The translations under genes were made by a program, and so were the position numbers. From CAZFBA01 sp964517135 (GTDB lineage Bacteria; Cyanobacteriota; Vampirovibrionia; JBFMGH01), in the NCBI GenBank assembly GCA_964517135.1, contig CAZFBA010000009.1, positions 48,204-112,203 on the forward strand: 64,000 nucleotides of DNA, in the 5' to 3' direction. Below are positions 1-9,079 of the stretch, piece by piece. Within the stretch, counting starts at the first letter, position 1. Each line of letters opens with the position of its first letter. The notes beneath the pieces were generated by a model that searched no databases, had not been told where the DNA came from, and saw only the letters and a program-made list of their open reading frames with translations.

Positions 1-281
1 TTTGCACTTTCTGCTCTGTCATAAGGCCAGAAAGTATTGAGTTTTCTATCTGATTCATCATCAAAAAGCACGACTACAATATTTTTAGACGGCAAGTTCT
101 TAATGTATTTATAGTGTTTTTGCCTGGTTTCAAAAAGAAGGTTCACCCAGGCATTGTTGAAATAGTCATTAAAGGCTTTTGATATTGCAAGCCCCAGTAT
201 AGATGAAATGACAAGCCCTATTAAACCGCAAATAAAGCTCCATTTTAAGAGGCGTTGAGTTTTTTCCTGTTTTTTTTCCAT
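1..281 (-). CDS. CHASE2-domain sensor protein, N-terminal part (cut by window edge)
   Basis: Reading the minus strand from an ATG at 279-281 gives an open frame of about 93 codons that runs off the window. It begins with a short Lys/Gln-rich cytoplasmic stretch, then one membrane helix (about residues 14-34), then an extracytoplasmic segment with NIVVVLFDDES followed by FWPYDRAE. That pattern (buried strand ending in D-D/E-S, then W-P-Y/W-x-R) is the start of CHASE2, an extracellular sensory domain found in front of adenylate cyclase, kinase or diguanylate cyclase outputs. The output domain lies outside the window, so signalling type is unknown. The start is only 4 nt after the stop of the FHA-type gene, with AAAGG overlapping the previous stop region, which implies translational coupling. 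The FHA-CHASE2 pairing is a recurrent genomic association in some bacteria (general knowledge); that they work together here is inference. Confidence 0.72.
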   Translation of the reverse strand, partial: MEKKQEKTQRLLKWSFICGLIGLVISSILGLAISKAFNDYFNNAWVNLLFETRQKHYKYIKNLPSKNIVVVLFDDESDRKLNTFWPYDRAESA

Positions 282-285
282 ACCT

Positions 286-3200
286 TTATTTTATATCATC
301 AAGAATATTCAGATAGTCTTTTTTGTTTATTCGTTTTTGTTTTATTGTTAACAATACCTTTTCTTCTTTAAGCCTGTGTTCAATAAGCTGTATTCTATCA
401 GATGTTTTTGGGTGTCTGTAGCTAAAAACCGGGGTAACATTCTGGCCAAATTCATTTATGCCCTGTTTTTGGAGTTTTTCAACTTTTTGTAGTGTCATTA
501 AAAATCCTTCAAGAGCTCTGGGGTGATAGCCAGTATAGACAAGGTATTCAGTGCCATATTTGTCAGCTTCGAGTTCTGCTTCTTGAGAATTAATGTTTAT
601 TGCCTGATCTGTTATCATTTTATTTTCAGGGGTATCTATATCCTGGCAGGAATTTGCCCCCTTGCAGAGGTTAAAGACAATACCCATTACATCTGGATTG
701 CCTGTGTCTATTGTATCATCAGACTCTTCGAGTGCAGCCAGTATCATATTGCCAGACATAGCAGAATTCTGTTCATCTGTATCATCCATTTCTTCTGCCG
801 TTTCATCACCATCTTCAATGCCAGTATCTTCGTTTGAACCATCCTCACCTGTACCGGATGAATCAGAACTGTTGTTTGTGTTATCATCTGATGAATCCAG
901 CGTAAAATCAATTGAATCATCATTTGTAAAGCCTTCTGTATCACTTGAAAAACCATCAGAATATTGAATATCAAAGTTTTCTTCAGAGGTTGAAGAAGTT
1001 GTAGAATAGGTGCTATCATCTGAAAGGTCATTTAAAAGTGTATTATCAGCGCTAGCATTAAGCGTAATAATGTTGCTTTCAGTTATAAGTATATCGTCTC
1101 CTACTTCTTCAGCAATATCATCTGTATTTATATCTGTATTATTATCTGTAGTGCCATCATTATCGTCTGATGATCCATCATCACCGTCTGATGAGTCATC
1201 GTCAACAGGCGGCAACAGGCTTCCTTCAAGAATAACATCTATACGGTCAGCGAGAATATTTCCTGTGGGGGCGTTGATTCGTCTTGAAGATGTATAGGGG
1301 CTATTAGCTGAGAGGTTTCCTGCGTCATTGCCTGTAACCTCAACCCTGCCGGTATATGTTGAATCTCCCACTGACACAATACCCGTAGCTGCACCAGTAG
1401 GGCCGTTAGCATGAATTGACCCACTATTAAGCATTGTCAAATAGAGTGTATTAAGAGAATTTGAACGTCTGATGTTAACATTGCCACCAGTAGAGCTTGT
1501 GCCTGCATTAGCTTCAACCATTCCGCCATCAATAATTACATTTCCACGGGCTGTAAGTATGTTTACGTTTCCACTACGGGAAATAAGATTGCCCATAATT
1601 TCTATATTGCCATAAACTTCTCCTGTGTCAGGGTTTGCTACATTTCTCAAAGTTACTCTTGCACCCTGAACAGTTCTGCCATTCTGAAGCCAGATGTCGC
1701 CTGCAGAGGATATATTTACGCTTCCTGTCTGTGCATCGATGTTTCTTAAAATGACTCCATTCTGAATATCGTGAAAATCAATATTTCCTGTTCCATCAGA
1801 AACAAAAGTTAAAGAATCAAAGTCTCCACCGCCGCTAATATTTCCATTGGAGCCTGATGCTGTAGTTATATTAAGATTGGCAACTCTTGAAGGGTTATTA
1901 ACACTATCAAAGAAATAGTCTATAACCGATATTCCTCCTGCTGTATCAGTGATAATAGCTGTACCTTCAGTATTAAGTGATATCTCAGAAAAGTTTACAT
2001 TGTTTGTGGCGTTAATACCATATGAACCTGTTACAAATGGGGCTTTAAAAACTGGATGAGAATCAACAAAATTGCTATTTTGAACAATTATACCATGGGC
2101 AGCACTAGAATTCAGTGCCGAAGTAAACATAAACATAGCCTGATCAAAGCTGCCATAAGTATTTGAAGGTTTTCCGTTGATATCTATTCTTCTGATATTA
2201 CAGCTACCTTCAGGATCGCCAACAAACATATGGCCACCTGAACTGCCCAGATTGATATTAGCAAAGGATAAATCATTGCCTCCACCGTTAATATCAATAC
2301 CTGTTGCATTAACAGTAACATTACCGGGGGTGTAACGATCTATATAAAAGGCCCCTCTATCGCCTGTATCTGTAAAACTGCTAAAAATGACAGGTGATGC
2401 AAAGTTATAGGTGCCGTTTATAATGTTATCAGTTTCAACTATAACAACTACCGGTTCAGGCCCGGCTGTTGCAAGCCCTCTAATAACAGGATTAGCAGTA
2501 TTATCAAACTCTATAATCGGAGCAAATAGCTCTATAGCATGTATTGCCGACTGAGAGGTATCCACAGCAACTTCTATTGTGCCGCCATGAATAATTCTTC
2601 TGGCTGATTCTATTTCAACTACTATTTCTGTTGCTGCGCCTGAAGCTGATAAGTGACCGGTTGAACCAATAATAACGTCATTTGAAGGACTATTTTGTTC
2701 TATCAAGACTCTTCCATTGTTTGAGGCCAGTGTTCCATCGATAATAATATTTCCAGAACCGCTGACATCAGTTCTTAATAAGATTTCACGCCCAAAAATG
2801 TTGCTTGATGCAAGAACATTAACATTGCCGATTCCATAAACGTCTACTATACCTGTATTGGCATTGATATCAAGCAAATTTGTTGAATCATGAGGGGTAA
2901 ATATTATATTACCGCTTCCGCCGGCAATGGCAGCAAGGTTTGAGACCATACCATTGATAATAATATCATTATTGTTTGCTGTTCGAGCTATGAGGTGTTC
3001 CATATCAATAAAGTTCCAGAAGTACGAAGGAATAACATCAACATTAAGTGTGTTGTTTACACTTATTATATCTGCAATGCCTGTTGTCTCTATGCTGAGA
3101 TTATGGAAAGTATTATTGCTGGAAGCATCAATAGCTACAAAGCCTGTCGGGGCATTCACTGCCTTTAAAGAGACATTCTGGTTGTTAGTTGCAAAGTTAC

Positions 3201-6200
3201 AATCACCTATAATAATTGCATTGCCAGCCGGGCCAGAAGTAGCTGCATTGAGCCCAAATGTACCATCTATAAAGCTGCCTGCTGAATTTGTGGGAACCCC
3301 TGTCATAACTATTCTTTCAGTTGAATTAATAAATGTATCAGGGTTACCGATGTAAAGTTCAGCATAACGAGTACCCAGATTTATGTCACTTTCAAATAGA
3401 AGGTCATTGCCTCCTCCGTTTATATCTATACCTGTAGCATTAACCACAATGTCTCCAGGGTTAAAGCGGTCTATAACGAATATGCCATTTTGACCGGCAG
3501 AGTTAAGGCTTGTTATAAGTGGCTGGGTAACTGGTAGTGAAATATTAATAGAGTCAGTTTTAAGTATAACAGGCAATATATCCGGTCCTGCTGTTGATAT
3601 TGCCCTTATTTCAGGTGTATTTCCTCCTGTATTGTCAAAAAACACAACAGGAGAAGCAATATAAATATCTCTCTGACCTGCTATTGTTGTATCATAATTG
3701 GCAAAAAGGTCACCTCTTATTATTAACTGGTTGTTTGATTGAATTTCAATGCCTGTAAAAGCCTCGGTGCCTGTTGTTCTTAAGAGTGAATCACTGCCGA
3801 TATCAATGATACCTGATGGTGACTGACTTATAATAGAAATGCGTCCGTCTGATGAACTAATACTGCCATCCAGTGTAATATTACTGCCAGCTGCACTGTC
3901 TGCAAACAGGGTAATATAAGACCCTGAAAGAGTATATCCATAGAGCAGATCAATGCTTCCGTTATTAACATAAATATCTACCGGGGCTGTTCCTGCATCA
4001 ACGTTAAATAGATTAAGATTGCCTTGAGCTATATCCATATATATAGTTCCATTAATACCTACTGGGGTTTCAAAATTTATTTCGCTGGCTATGATATCTG
4101 TATTGATCATCGCCAAAGGAACCGGAGCAAAGTTGATTCCGTTATTAGCATCATAAAGATTAATGCTGCTGCTGGTTGATGTAGTAAAACTAACATCCCT
4201 AAAGTTGTTGTTTAAAATTGCTTCAATACCTACTGCGGCATTGGAAGATTTTGCCTGACCTATTACAGTTATATTTCTTGTATCAAAATCACAGTTTGAA
4301 ATCGTTATCGGAGTATTGGCAGTATTATTTTCTGTCATAAGTGCTACAAAGCCAAAATCAAAAGCAGCCGATGAAGGAGGTGCAGTAACATTGATTAATC
4401 CTTCATATGTTCCATCTTTAGGATCACCAATAATCAGCCCGGCACCATAACTACCAAAATCAAGGTTGTTGAAAAATACCTGATTGATTGCATTGGCCTG
4501 TATACGTATACCGGTCATGTTGACATTATAAGAGTTTGTTGAAGGCTTATAGATAAAGGTTCCGCCTTCAAGTGTATTGATATCATAGTTTGTAAAAGTA
4601 TTCTGGTCAAAAAATGATAGCTGATCAGAAGTCATCTCAAGATAAGACTTAACTCCGTCAGATTGAATAGTTATGTTGCTGTTTCCGGCGTTGTCAAAAA
4701 AGATTGATGGGGCATTGAGGGCAATACCTTTATTGTAGTTGCCATAATTATCAAAGTTTGCATCTATATCAGAAAATAAGCTTATTGAAGTGCCGCTATG
4801 AATGGCAATAGAGCTGTTTGTTTGTATTGATCCTGTTGGTGTAAGTGTTGTATCAACAGAAGTTTCCAGCTCAACCTTAATACCTCTCTTTGTAATGTTC
4901 AGTTCTTCAACATAAATACTTCCAGGGGTATTAATTGATACAATTGGAGGGGTAGCAGAGTCAGTATCTGCAATGGATTCAAAGAAATCGTTATTGATTA
5001 CTGAAACACCTGGCATAGGAGAAAAGTTATTACCAACGGCTATTTCAGTATTACCACCCGCATCAGGAGCAGTCCGGGCTATTATCATACCTGATCGGCT
5101 TGTAAAATCAGCACCTGTTACGTCAAGAACAGCCCCGGCGCCGGTTATAATGTTATCAGAACCCAGCTCAATAAAAGCTGGCAAAGATGCGCTCATCTCA
5201 TCGAGAGTGCTTCTTGCAGAAATAGTACCATTATGAACTATTTCGTTATTGTTAGAACCTGCATTATTCTCAAATGTTATTAGACGTATATCGCCGGCAG
5301 CCATATCAGGGCTAATTGCATCAGACCTGATAGTACCACTATTTTCAATATAAGAGCGACCTGTTGGTGCAAAATCATACGATGAGGCCAGCAGTTCAAT
5401 TTTGCCGGCACAGGCTTCAATTGTACCCGAGTTTGTTATCTCACCGGCATTGACGATGGTTTCAAAAGATGCTATAGGGCTTACCGGTATTAGTCTTTCC
5501 GTAAAAGCTCCGCCTAAAGTCGGGTAATAATTAACTTCATTGGCTACTGCAAGAGAAATATCTCCGCCTTCAACAGGGCTGATTCCGTCGTGTATTCTGA
5601 TTATACCATTATTATCTATTGCTTCACCTGTTATAGCCACATGGGCAGCCTGCCCTTCAAAGGTTTCAAGACCGCTGGCGTTAATAACACCGGCGTTTGT
5701 TATCAGGTTTGCATTTGATCCACCCAAAGGAGCCCGTTCTATGGTTATAACAGATGAAGGGTCAATACCTCCTGAGGGGCCAAAGGCAGCAGGAGAAGGA
5801 TCCATAAAGTGGTATGTATTTGAATCTATACCGGTAAAAGGCATATTGCTTGTAGTAGAAAGCAATAAGGCACCTACATTTATGTTTGCATTTGGGCCGA
5901 TGTTAATACCGTTTGAAGAAACGAATATCATCGTACCCGCTCCATTAGTACCCCCGACAACTCCGTTAATAGTCGTATCTATATCAACAGGGTTTGAGCC
6001 GAAAACCCTGTTAACAAGTAATCTGATCTGCTGTAAAGAGGCATTTACTGGAAAAACAAAGTCTACACGATTTGCACCGGCTGTATTAACCTGAAAATTA
6101 TCAAATGTATTTACTGCAAAGTTGTTAAATCTGTCTGTGGTTGTAACAGTTATAACTCCACCGCTTGTACTTACATTAGTACCTGTGCCAGTGGTGGGTG

Positions 6201-6294
6201 TTACCTGTGCTTTTGCCTGAGAAATACTTAAAAATACCAGCAAAAGAAATAAAACCCTTACGATGACATTTTTTGAACCTTTAAAGTTATACAT
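286..6294 (-). CDS. FHA-type secreted beta-helix exoprotein with acidic linker and M48-like C-terminal tail
   Basis: The 2002-aa product has a Sec signal peptide (hydrophobic core about residues 10-28, cleavage after AKA). A haemagglutination-activity (TPS) domain follows in about the first 160 residues, with the typical FVSSNGINIGPNANINVGAL signature. Residues ~170-1600 are Asn/Gly/Ile-rich beta-helix repeats; a block containing NATGIDINGGGNDL occurs twice (about 3400-3450 and 2260-2320 on the DNA), showing internal duplication. Residues ~1640-1860 form a very acidic Asp/Ser/Thr linker. The last ~100 residues (EAELEADKYG, then YHPRAL, then YRHPKTSDRI) match the C-terminal half of M48 metallopeptidases, including the Glu of the ExxEAD zinc ligand region, but no HExxH is present anywhere. 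Two-partner secretion is the known route for this N-terminal domain; no TpsB transporter is in the window. Probable surface adhesin; protease activity is unlikely without HExxH. The RBS-like AGGGC lies about 9 nt upstream of the ATG. Confidence 0.85.
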   Translation of the reverse strand: MYNFKGSKNVIVRVLFLLLVFLSISQAKAQVTPTTGTGTNVSTSGGVITVTTTDRFNNFAVNTFDNFQVNTAGANRVDFVFPVNASLQQIRLLVNRVFGSNPVDIDTTINGVVGGTNGAGTMIFVSSNGINIGPNANINVGALLLSTTSNMPFTGIDSNTYHFMDPSPAAFGPSGGIDPSSVITIERAPLGGSNANLITNAGVINASGLETFEGQAAHVAITGEAIDNNGIIRIHDGISPVEGGDISLAVANEVNYYPTLGGAFTERLIPVSPIASFETIVNAGEITNSGTIEACAGKIELLASSYDFAPTGRSYIENSGTIRSDAISPDMAAGDIRLITFENNAGSNNNEIVHNGTISARSTLDEMSASLPAFIELGSDNIITGAGAVLDVTGADFTSRSGMIIARTAPDAGGNTEIAVGNNFSPMPGVSVINNDFFESIADTDSATPPIVSINTPGSIYVEELNITKRGIKVELETSVDTTLTPTGSIQTNSSIAIHSGTSISLFSDIDANFDNYGNYNKGIALNAPSIFFDNAGNSNITIQSDGVKSYLEMTSDQLSFFDQNTFTNYDINTLEGGTFIYKPSTNSYNVNMTGIRIQANAINQVFFNNLDFGSYGAGLIIGDPKDGTYEGLINVTAPPSSAAFDFGFVALMTENNTANTPITISNCDFDTRNITVIGQAKSSNAAVGIEAILNNNFRDVSFTTSTSSSINLYDANNGINFAPVPLAMINTDIIASEINFETPVGINGTIYMDIAQGNLNLFNVDAGTAPVDIYVNNGSIDLLYGYTLSGSYITLFADSAAGSNITLDGSISSSDGRISIISQSPSGIIDIGSDSLLRTTGTEAFTGIEIQSNNQLIIRGDLFANYDTTIAGQRDIYIASPVVFFDNTGGNTPEIRAISTAGPDILPVILKTDSINISLPVTQPLITSLNSAGQNGIFVIDRFNPGDIVVNATGIDINGGGNDLLFESDINLGTRYAELYIGNPDTFINSTERIVMTGVPTNSAGSFIDGTFGLNAATSGPAGNAIIIGDCNFATNNQNVSLKAVNAPTGFVAIDASSNNTFHNLSIETTGIADIISVNNTLNVDVIPSYFWNFIDMEHLIARTANNNDIIINGMVSNLAAIAGGSGNIIFTPHDSTNLLDINANTGIVDVYGIGNVNVLASSNIFGREILLRTDVSGSGNIIIDGTLASNNGRVLIEQNSPSNDVIIGSTGHLSASGAATEIVVEIESARRIIHGGTIEVAVDTSQSAIHAIELFAPIIEFDNTANPVIRGLATAGPEPVVVIVETDNIINGTYNFASPVIFSSFTDTGDRGAFYIDRYTPGNVTVNATGIDINGGGNDLSFANINLGSSGGHMFVGDPEGSCNIRRIDINGKPSNTYGSFDQAMFMFTSALNSSAAHGIIVQNSNFVDSHPVFKAPFVTGSYGINATNNVNFSEISLNTEGTAIITDTAGGISVIDYFFDSVNNPSRVANLNITTASGSNGNISGGGDFDSLTFVSDGTGNIDFHDIQNGVILRNIDAQTGSVNISSAGDIWLQNGRTVQGARVTLRNVANPDTGEVYGNIEIMGNLISRSGNVNILTARGNVIIDGGMVEANAGTSSTGGNVNIRRSNSLNTLYLTMLNSGSIHANGPTGAATGIVSVGDSTYTGRVEVTGNDAGNLSANSPYTSSRRINAPTGNILADRIDVILEGSLLPPVDDDSSDGDDGSSDDNDGTTDNNTDINTDDIAEEVGDDILITESNIITLNASADNTLLNDLSDDSTYSTTSSTSEENFDIQYSDGFSSDTEGFTNDDSIDFTLDSSDDNTNNSSDSSGTGEDGSNEDTGIEDGDETAEEMDDTDEQNSAMSGNMILAALEESDDTIDTGNPDVMGIVFNLCKGANSCQDIDTPENKMITDQAININSQEAELEADKYGTEYLVYTGYHPRALEGFLMTLQKVEKLQKQGINEFGQNVTPVFSYRHPKTSDRIQLIEHRLKEEKVLLTIKQKRINKKDYLNILDDIK

Positions 6295-6600
6295 ACAATC
6301 TGCCCTGCATTTTTTTACCCCTGATTCTTCAAATTAGCATACTATTATTATTTTTGTATCATCAGGATGGATTAAAGAAACATTTTTTATTGTTCATAAA
6401 GATAGCAGGCCAGGAAAGTTTAACTAAAAGATTTTTCAGAAATATATTCTATTAACGTATAGTTTTCAATAGCTAAAACTGATTTTATATATTCAGAAAC
6501 ACCCTGACATAAATTGTCTGGCCAGTTTTAATTTATCAAAAAAAGTTATGACCTCAAAGAAAATTTTTCAGTTTTTGTATCTGTCTTATAAGCTTTTAAA
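6295..6600. other. Non-coding gap upstream of the FHA-type gene
   Basis: About 300 bp of AT-rich sequence between the FHA-type gene and the dispersed repeat. It should hold the minus-strand promoter of the FHA-type gene. I see no convincing -35/-10 pair, no tRNA and no ORF with a ribosome binding site. Confidence 0.5.
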
Positions 6601-6840
6601 GATCCGTGCATAACTTAAAAAGTTTTCGATTTTCAAAACCCTTGCCATGACTGGCACCTGACCCCATAAAGGGGACGCTGCCCCCTTTAGCCTGCAAAGC
6701 GGCTATCCCCAGGGGCATTAAGTGATTTCTTGTGATGTTTCTCAGCAAGTGGTTGCCTGCTTGTTCAACCCATATCTTCACTTTTAAAATTTTTGAAAAT
6801 CAAAAATTAAAAATCTATTGTTATAGTTATGCATTAGTCT
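6601..6840 (+). repeat. 240-bp dispersed repeat with terminal inverted repeats, copy 1 (core type A)
   Basis: The left end reads GATCCGTGCATAACTT then TTTTCGATTTTCAAAA. The right end, read on the other strand, is AGACTAATGCATAACTAT followed by TTTTTGATTTTCAAAA. The two ends are thus imperfect inverted repeats sharing TGCATAACT and GATTTTCAAAA. The core is more GC-rich (gene-like stretch CCCTTGCCATGACTGGCACC, CCCCATAAAGGGG) and close to copy 2 at 53096-53330. The outer part GTTCAACCCATATCTTCA is shared with copy 3. It ends 3 bp after the thrS stop codon, so it may also act as a 3' UTR structure for thrS. A 61-codon frame across it has no support as a gene. MITE-like non-autonomous element is the best fit, by inference. 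Confidence 0.8.
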
Positions 6841-6843
6841 GTT

Positions 6844-8814
6844 TTATTCTGCCATAAGACTTTTCAGGGATTTTTTTTCAATCTCTTCTGACAGTTTTGC
6901 CATAAAGCTATCAGTCTTCATTGTGCCAATATCACCCTGACCACGGGCTCTTACAGCAATGTTTTCAGCTTCCTGCTCTTTGTCACCGAGTATAAGCATA
7001 TAAGGAACCTTGCTTAACTGGGCTTCTCTAATTTTATGGTTGACGCTTTCGCTTCTGTCATCAAGATAAACTCTGAAACCCCTGCCTTTAAGCTGTTTAT
7101 ATACATCTGCTGCATAGTTATGATGTCTGTCTGCAATCGGTATGATAGTAACATGCTTTGGTGATAGCCATGCAGGAAATGCACCGGCAAAATGCTCTAT
7201 AAGAACACCGGTAAAGCGTTCCATGGTACCAAAAATAACCCTGTGAATCATAACCGGAGTCTTAAGAGTTCCATCACTGGCACTGTATTTTAACTCAAAC
7301 CGCTCAGGCAGGTTGAAATCCAGTTGAATAGTGGCCCCCTGCCAGGTTCTATTAAGGGCATCTTTAAGTTTAAAGTCTATTTTCGGGCCATAAAATGCTC
7401 CATCGCCTTCATTAATTTCATATTCAAGTCCGTAGCGTTCCATTGCTTCTTTCAGGCCGGCTTCTGCTTTTTCCCATGTTTCAATAGAACCAACATATTT
7501 ATGCTCTGGCCGTGTTGATAGCTCAACAGAGTATTCCATACCGAAAAGCTTTAGTGTAGAATCTACAAAGTCAATTATAGCAAGTATTTCATCTGTAAAC
7601 TGTTCTGGTGTGCAGAATATATGTGCATCATCCTGGGTAAAACCTCTGACACGTGTCATTCCGTGGAGAGCGCCTGAACGTTCGTACCTGTAAACTGTTC
7701 CCAGTTCTCCCCATCTAAGAGGAAGATGCCTGTAACTTCTTCTCTGAGATTGATAGATTAGCATGTGAAACGGGCAGTTCATTGGTTTTAAGACGTATTC
7801 CTGGTTGTCTATATCCATATAGAACATGTTTTCTTTAAAGTGGGTATTATGGCCTGAAATGTCCCACAGTTTTGTTTTTGCAATATGTGGAGAGTAGATA
7901 ATGTCGTAATCACGTTTTCTGTGTTCAGTTCGCCAGTAATTTTCAAGCTCTTCTCTGACGACAGAAAGGTTAGGATGCCATAAAATCAGCCCCGGGCCGC
8001 ATTCTTCTCTGACAGTAAAAAGATCCAGCTGGTTACCCAGGCGCCTGTGGTCTCTTTTTTCTGCTTCTTCCAGCCATTGCAGATAACTGTCGAGGTCTTC
8101 CTGTTTCCAGAATGCTGTGCCATAAATACGCTGGAGGTTTTCTCTTGTCTCATCACCACGCCAGTAAGCACCGGCAACGGATAAGAGTTTAAATACTTTT
8201 ATAAATCTGGTATCAGGTATATGAGGGCCACGGCAGAAGTCGTTCCAGATGGCGTTATCTTCTTCCATACATACATAGATTGAAGGGTTTTGTGTGGCAT
8301 ACTCTTCAAGTAGTTCTGCTTTGAAGATTTCACCATTTTTTCTGAAATTTTCTAATAGTTGTGGTACATCTTCAACTTTTTGCCTGATAAAGCGCTGGTT
8401 TAACTTTACAATGCGTTTCATTTCTTCTTCTATTACCGGCAGGTCTTCGGGTGTAAGTGTTCTGTCAGGTATAAAAAAGTCGTAATAGAAGCCGTTTTCA
8501 ATGGTTGGTCCTATGGCAATCTTTGCTGAAGGGAATAGATTTTGTACTGCCTGTGCCATAATGTGTGCGGTAGAGTGTCTCAGTATATTTAATGCTTCTT
8601 CATTGTCAGTAGTAATAATTTCAACCTGGTTACCTTCTTTTAAATGTGTATAGAGGTCGACTATTTCACCGTCTATTCTGGCTGCCAGTGCCTTTTTAAA
8701 GAGGCTTTTAGAAATGTTTTTTGCCAGATCAGCAGCAGTAGAGTTTTTATTTATTTCAGTTGATGATCCATCAGGTAGTTTAATGTTTATGATGTTTTCT
8801 GTAACGTTGGTCAT
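6844..8814 (-). CDS. thrS: Threonyl-tRNA synthetase
   Basis: The 656-aa product has the normal length and full domain order of bacterial ThrRS, which charges tRNA-Thr with threonine in the cytoplasm. Residues 1-66 form a TGS domain; the editing domain carries HSTAH at 80-84. The class II catalytic core follows with MNCPFHM, the RYERSGALHGMTRVRGF motif 2 region and a motif 3 region near HRVIFGTMER. The C-terminal ~100 residues are the anticodon-binding domain. The ATG at 8814 is preceded by AAGGA about 10 nt upstream. No T-box leader (no TGGNACCGCG box) is visible upstream, so that form of tRNA-dependent control is not indicated. The gene is monocistronic, with a dispersed repeat directly at its 3' end and the pilin genes upstream on the same strand 265 bp away. 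Confidence 0.98.
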   Translation of the reverse strand: MTNVTENIINIKLPDGSSTEINKNSTAADLAKNISKSLFKKALAARIDGEIVDLYTHLKEGNQVEIITTDNEEALNILRHSTAHIMAQAVQNLFPSAKIAIGPTIENGFYYDFFIPDRTLTPEDLPVIEEEMKRIVKLNQRFIRQKVEDVPQLLENFRKNGEIFKAELLEEYATQNPSIYVCMEEDNAIWNDFCRGPHIPDTRFIKVFKLLSVAGAYWRGDETRENLQRIYGTAFWKQEDLDSYLQWLEEAEKRDHRRLGNQLDLFTVREECGPGLILWHPNLSVVREELENYWRTEHRKRDYDIIYSPHIAKTKLWDISGHNTHFKENMFYMDIDNQEYVLKPMNCPFHMLIYQSQRRSYRHLPLRWGELGTVYRYERSGALHGMTRVRGFTQDDAHIFCTPEQFTDEILAIIDFVDSTLKLFGMEYSVELSTRPEHKYVGSIETWEKAEAGLKEAMERYGLEYEINEGDGAFYGPKIDFKLKDALNRTWQGATIQLDFNLPERFELKYSASDGTLKTPVMIHRVIFGTMERFTGVLIEHFAGAFPAWLSPKHVTIIPIADRHHNYAADVYKQLKGRGFRVYLDDRSESVNHKIREAQLSKVPYMLILGDKEQEAENIAVRARGQGDIGTMKTDSFMAKLSEEIEKKSLKSLMAE

Positions 8815-9079
8815 AATTTTGTTCCTTGTTTTAGCTTATTTATCTTTTGCAATATATAACAAAAAAGCTTAACAGTAAATGTAATAATTATAGTATATAT
8901 CTAAAAGGCTATTCTTTCTTTAAGAAAGCTTTGCAGAAAAGCCAAAACAAGCATACTCACTGAGTGAGAAATTTATTTATGGTACATCATTATTTATCAA
9001 TTTATTATACATTTCAAATAATCAAGCTATTTGTTGTTTATTTATACGAAAGTCTTAACAACCCTGGTCATTTTCATAA
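8815..9079. other. Intergenic region with two short palindromes between pilin A and thrS
   Basis: This 265-bp gap follows pilin A on the minus strand and precedes thrS. It contains the perfect palindrome CTCACTGAGTGAG at 8956-8968 and a CTTTCTTTAAGAAAG inverted repeat around 8912-8926. Either could be a 3' hairpin of the pilin transcript or an operator of thrS; the sequence does not decide between them. Confidence 0.4.

Noticed and set aside
5540..6094. 184-codon plus-strand frame
   Set aside because: Antisense shadow of the FHA-type gene's TPS domain.
6596..6781. 61-codon minus-strand frame over repeat copy 1
   Set aside because: It lies within the dispersed repeat, is not kept in copies 2-4 and has no ribosome binding site.
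8815..9079. T-box leader of thrS
   Set aside because: No T-box consensus or specifier loop; only short palindromes are present.
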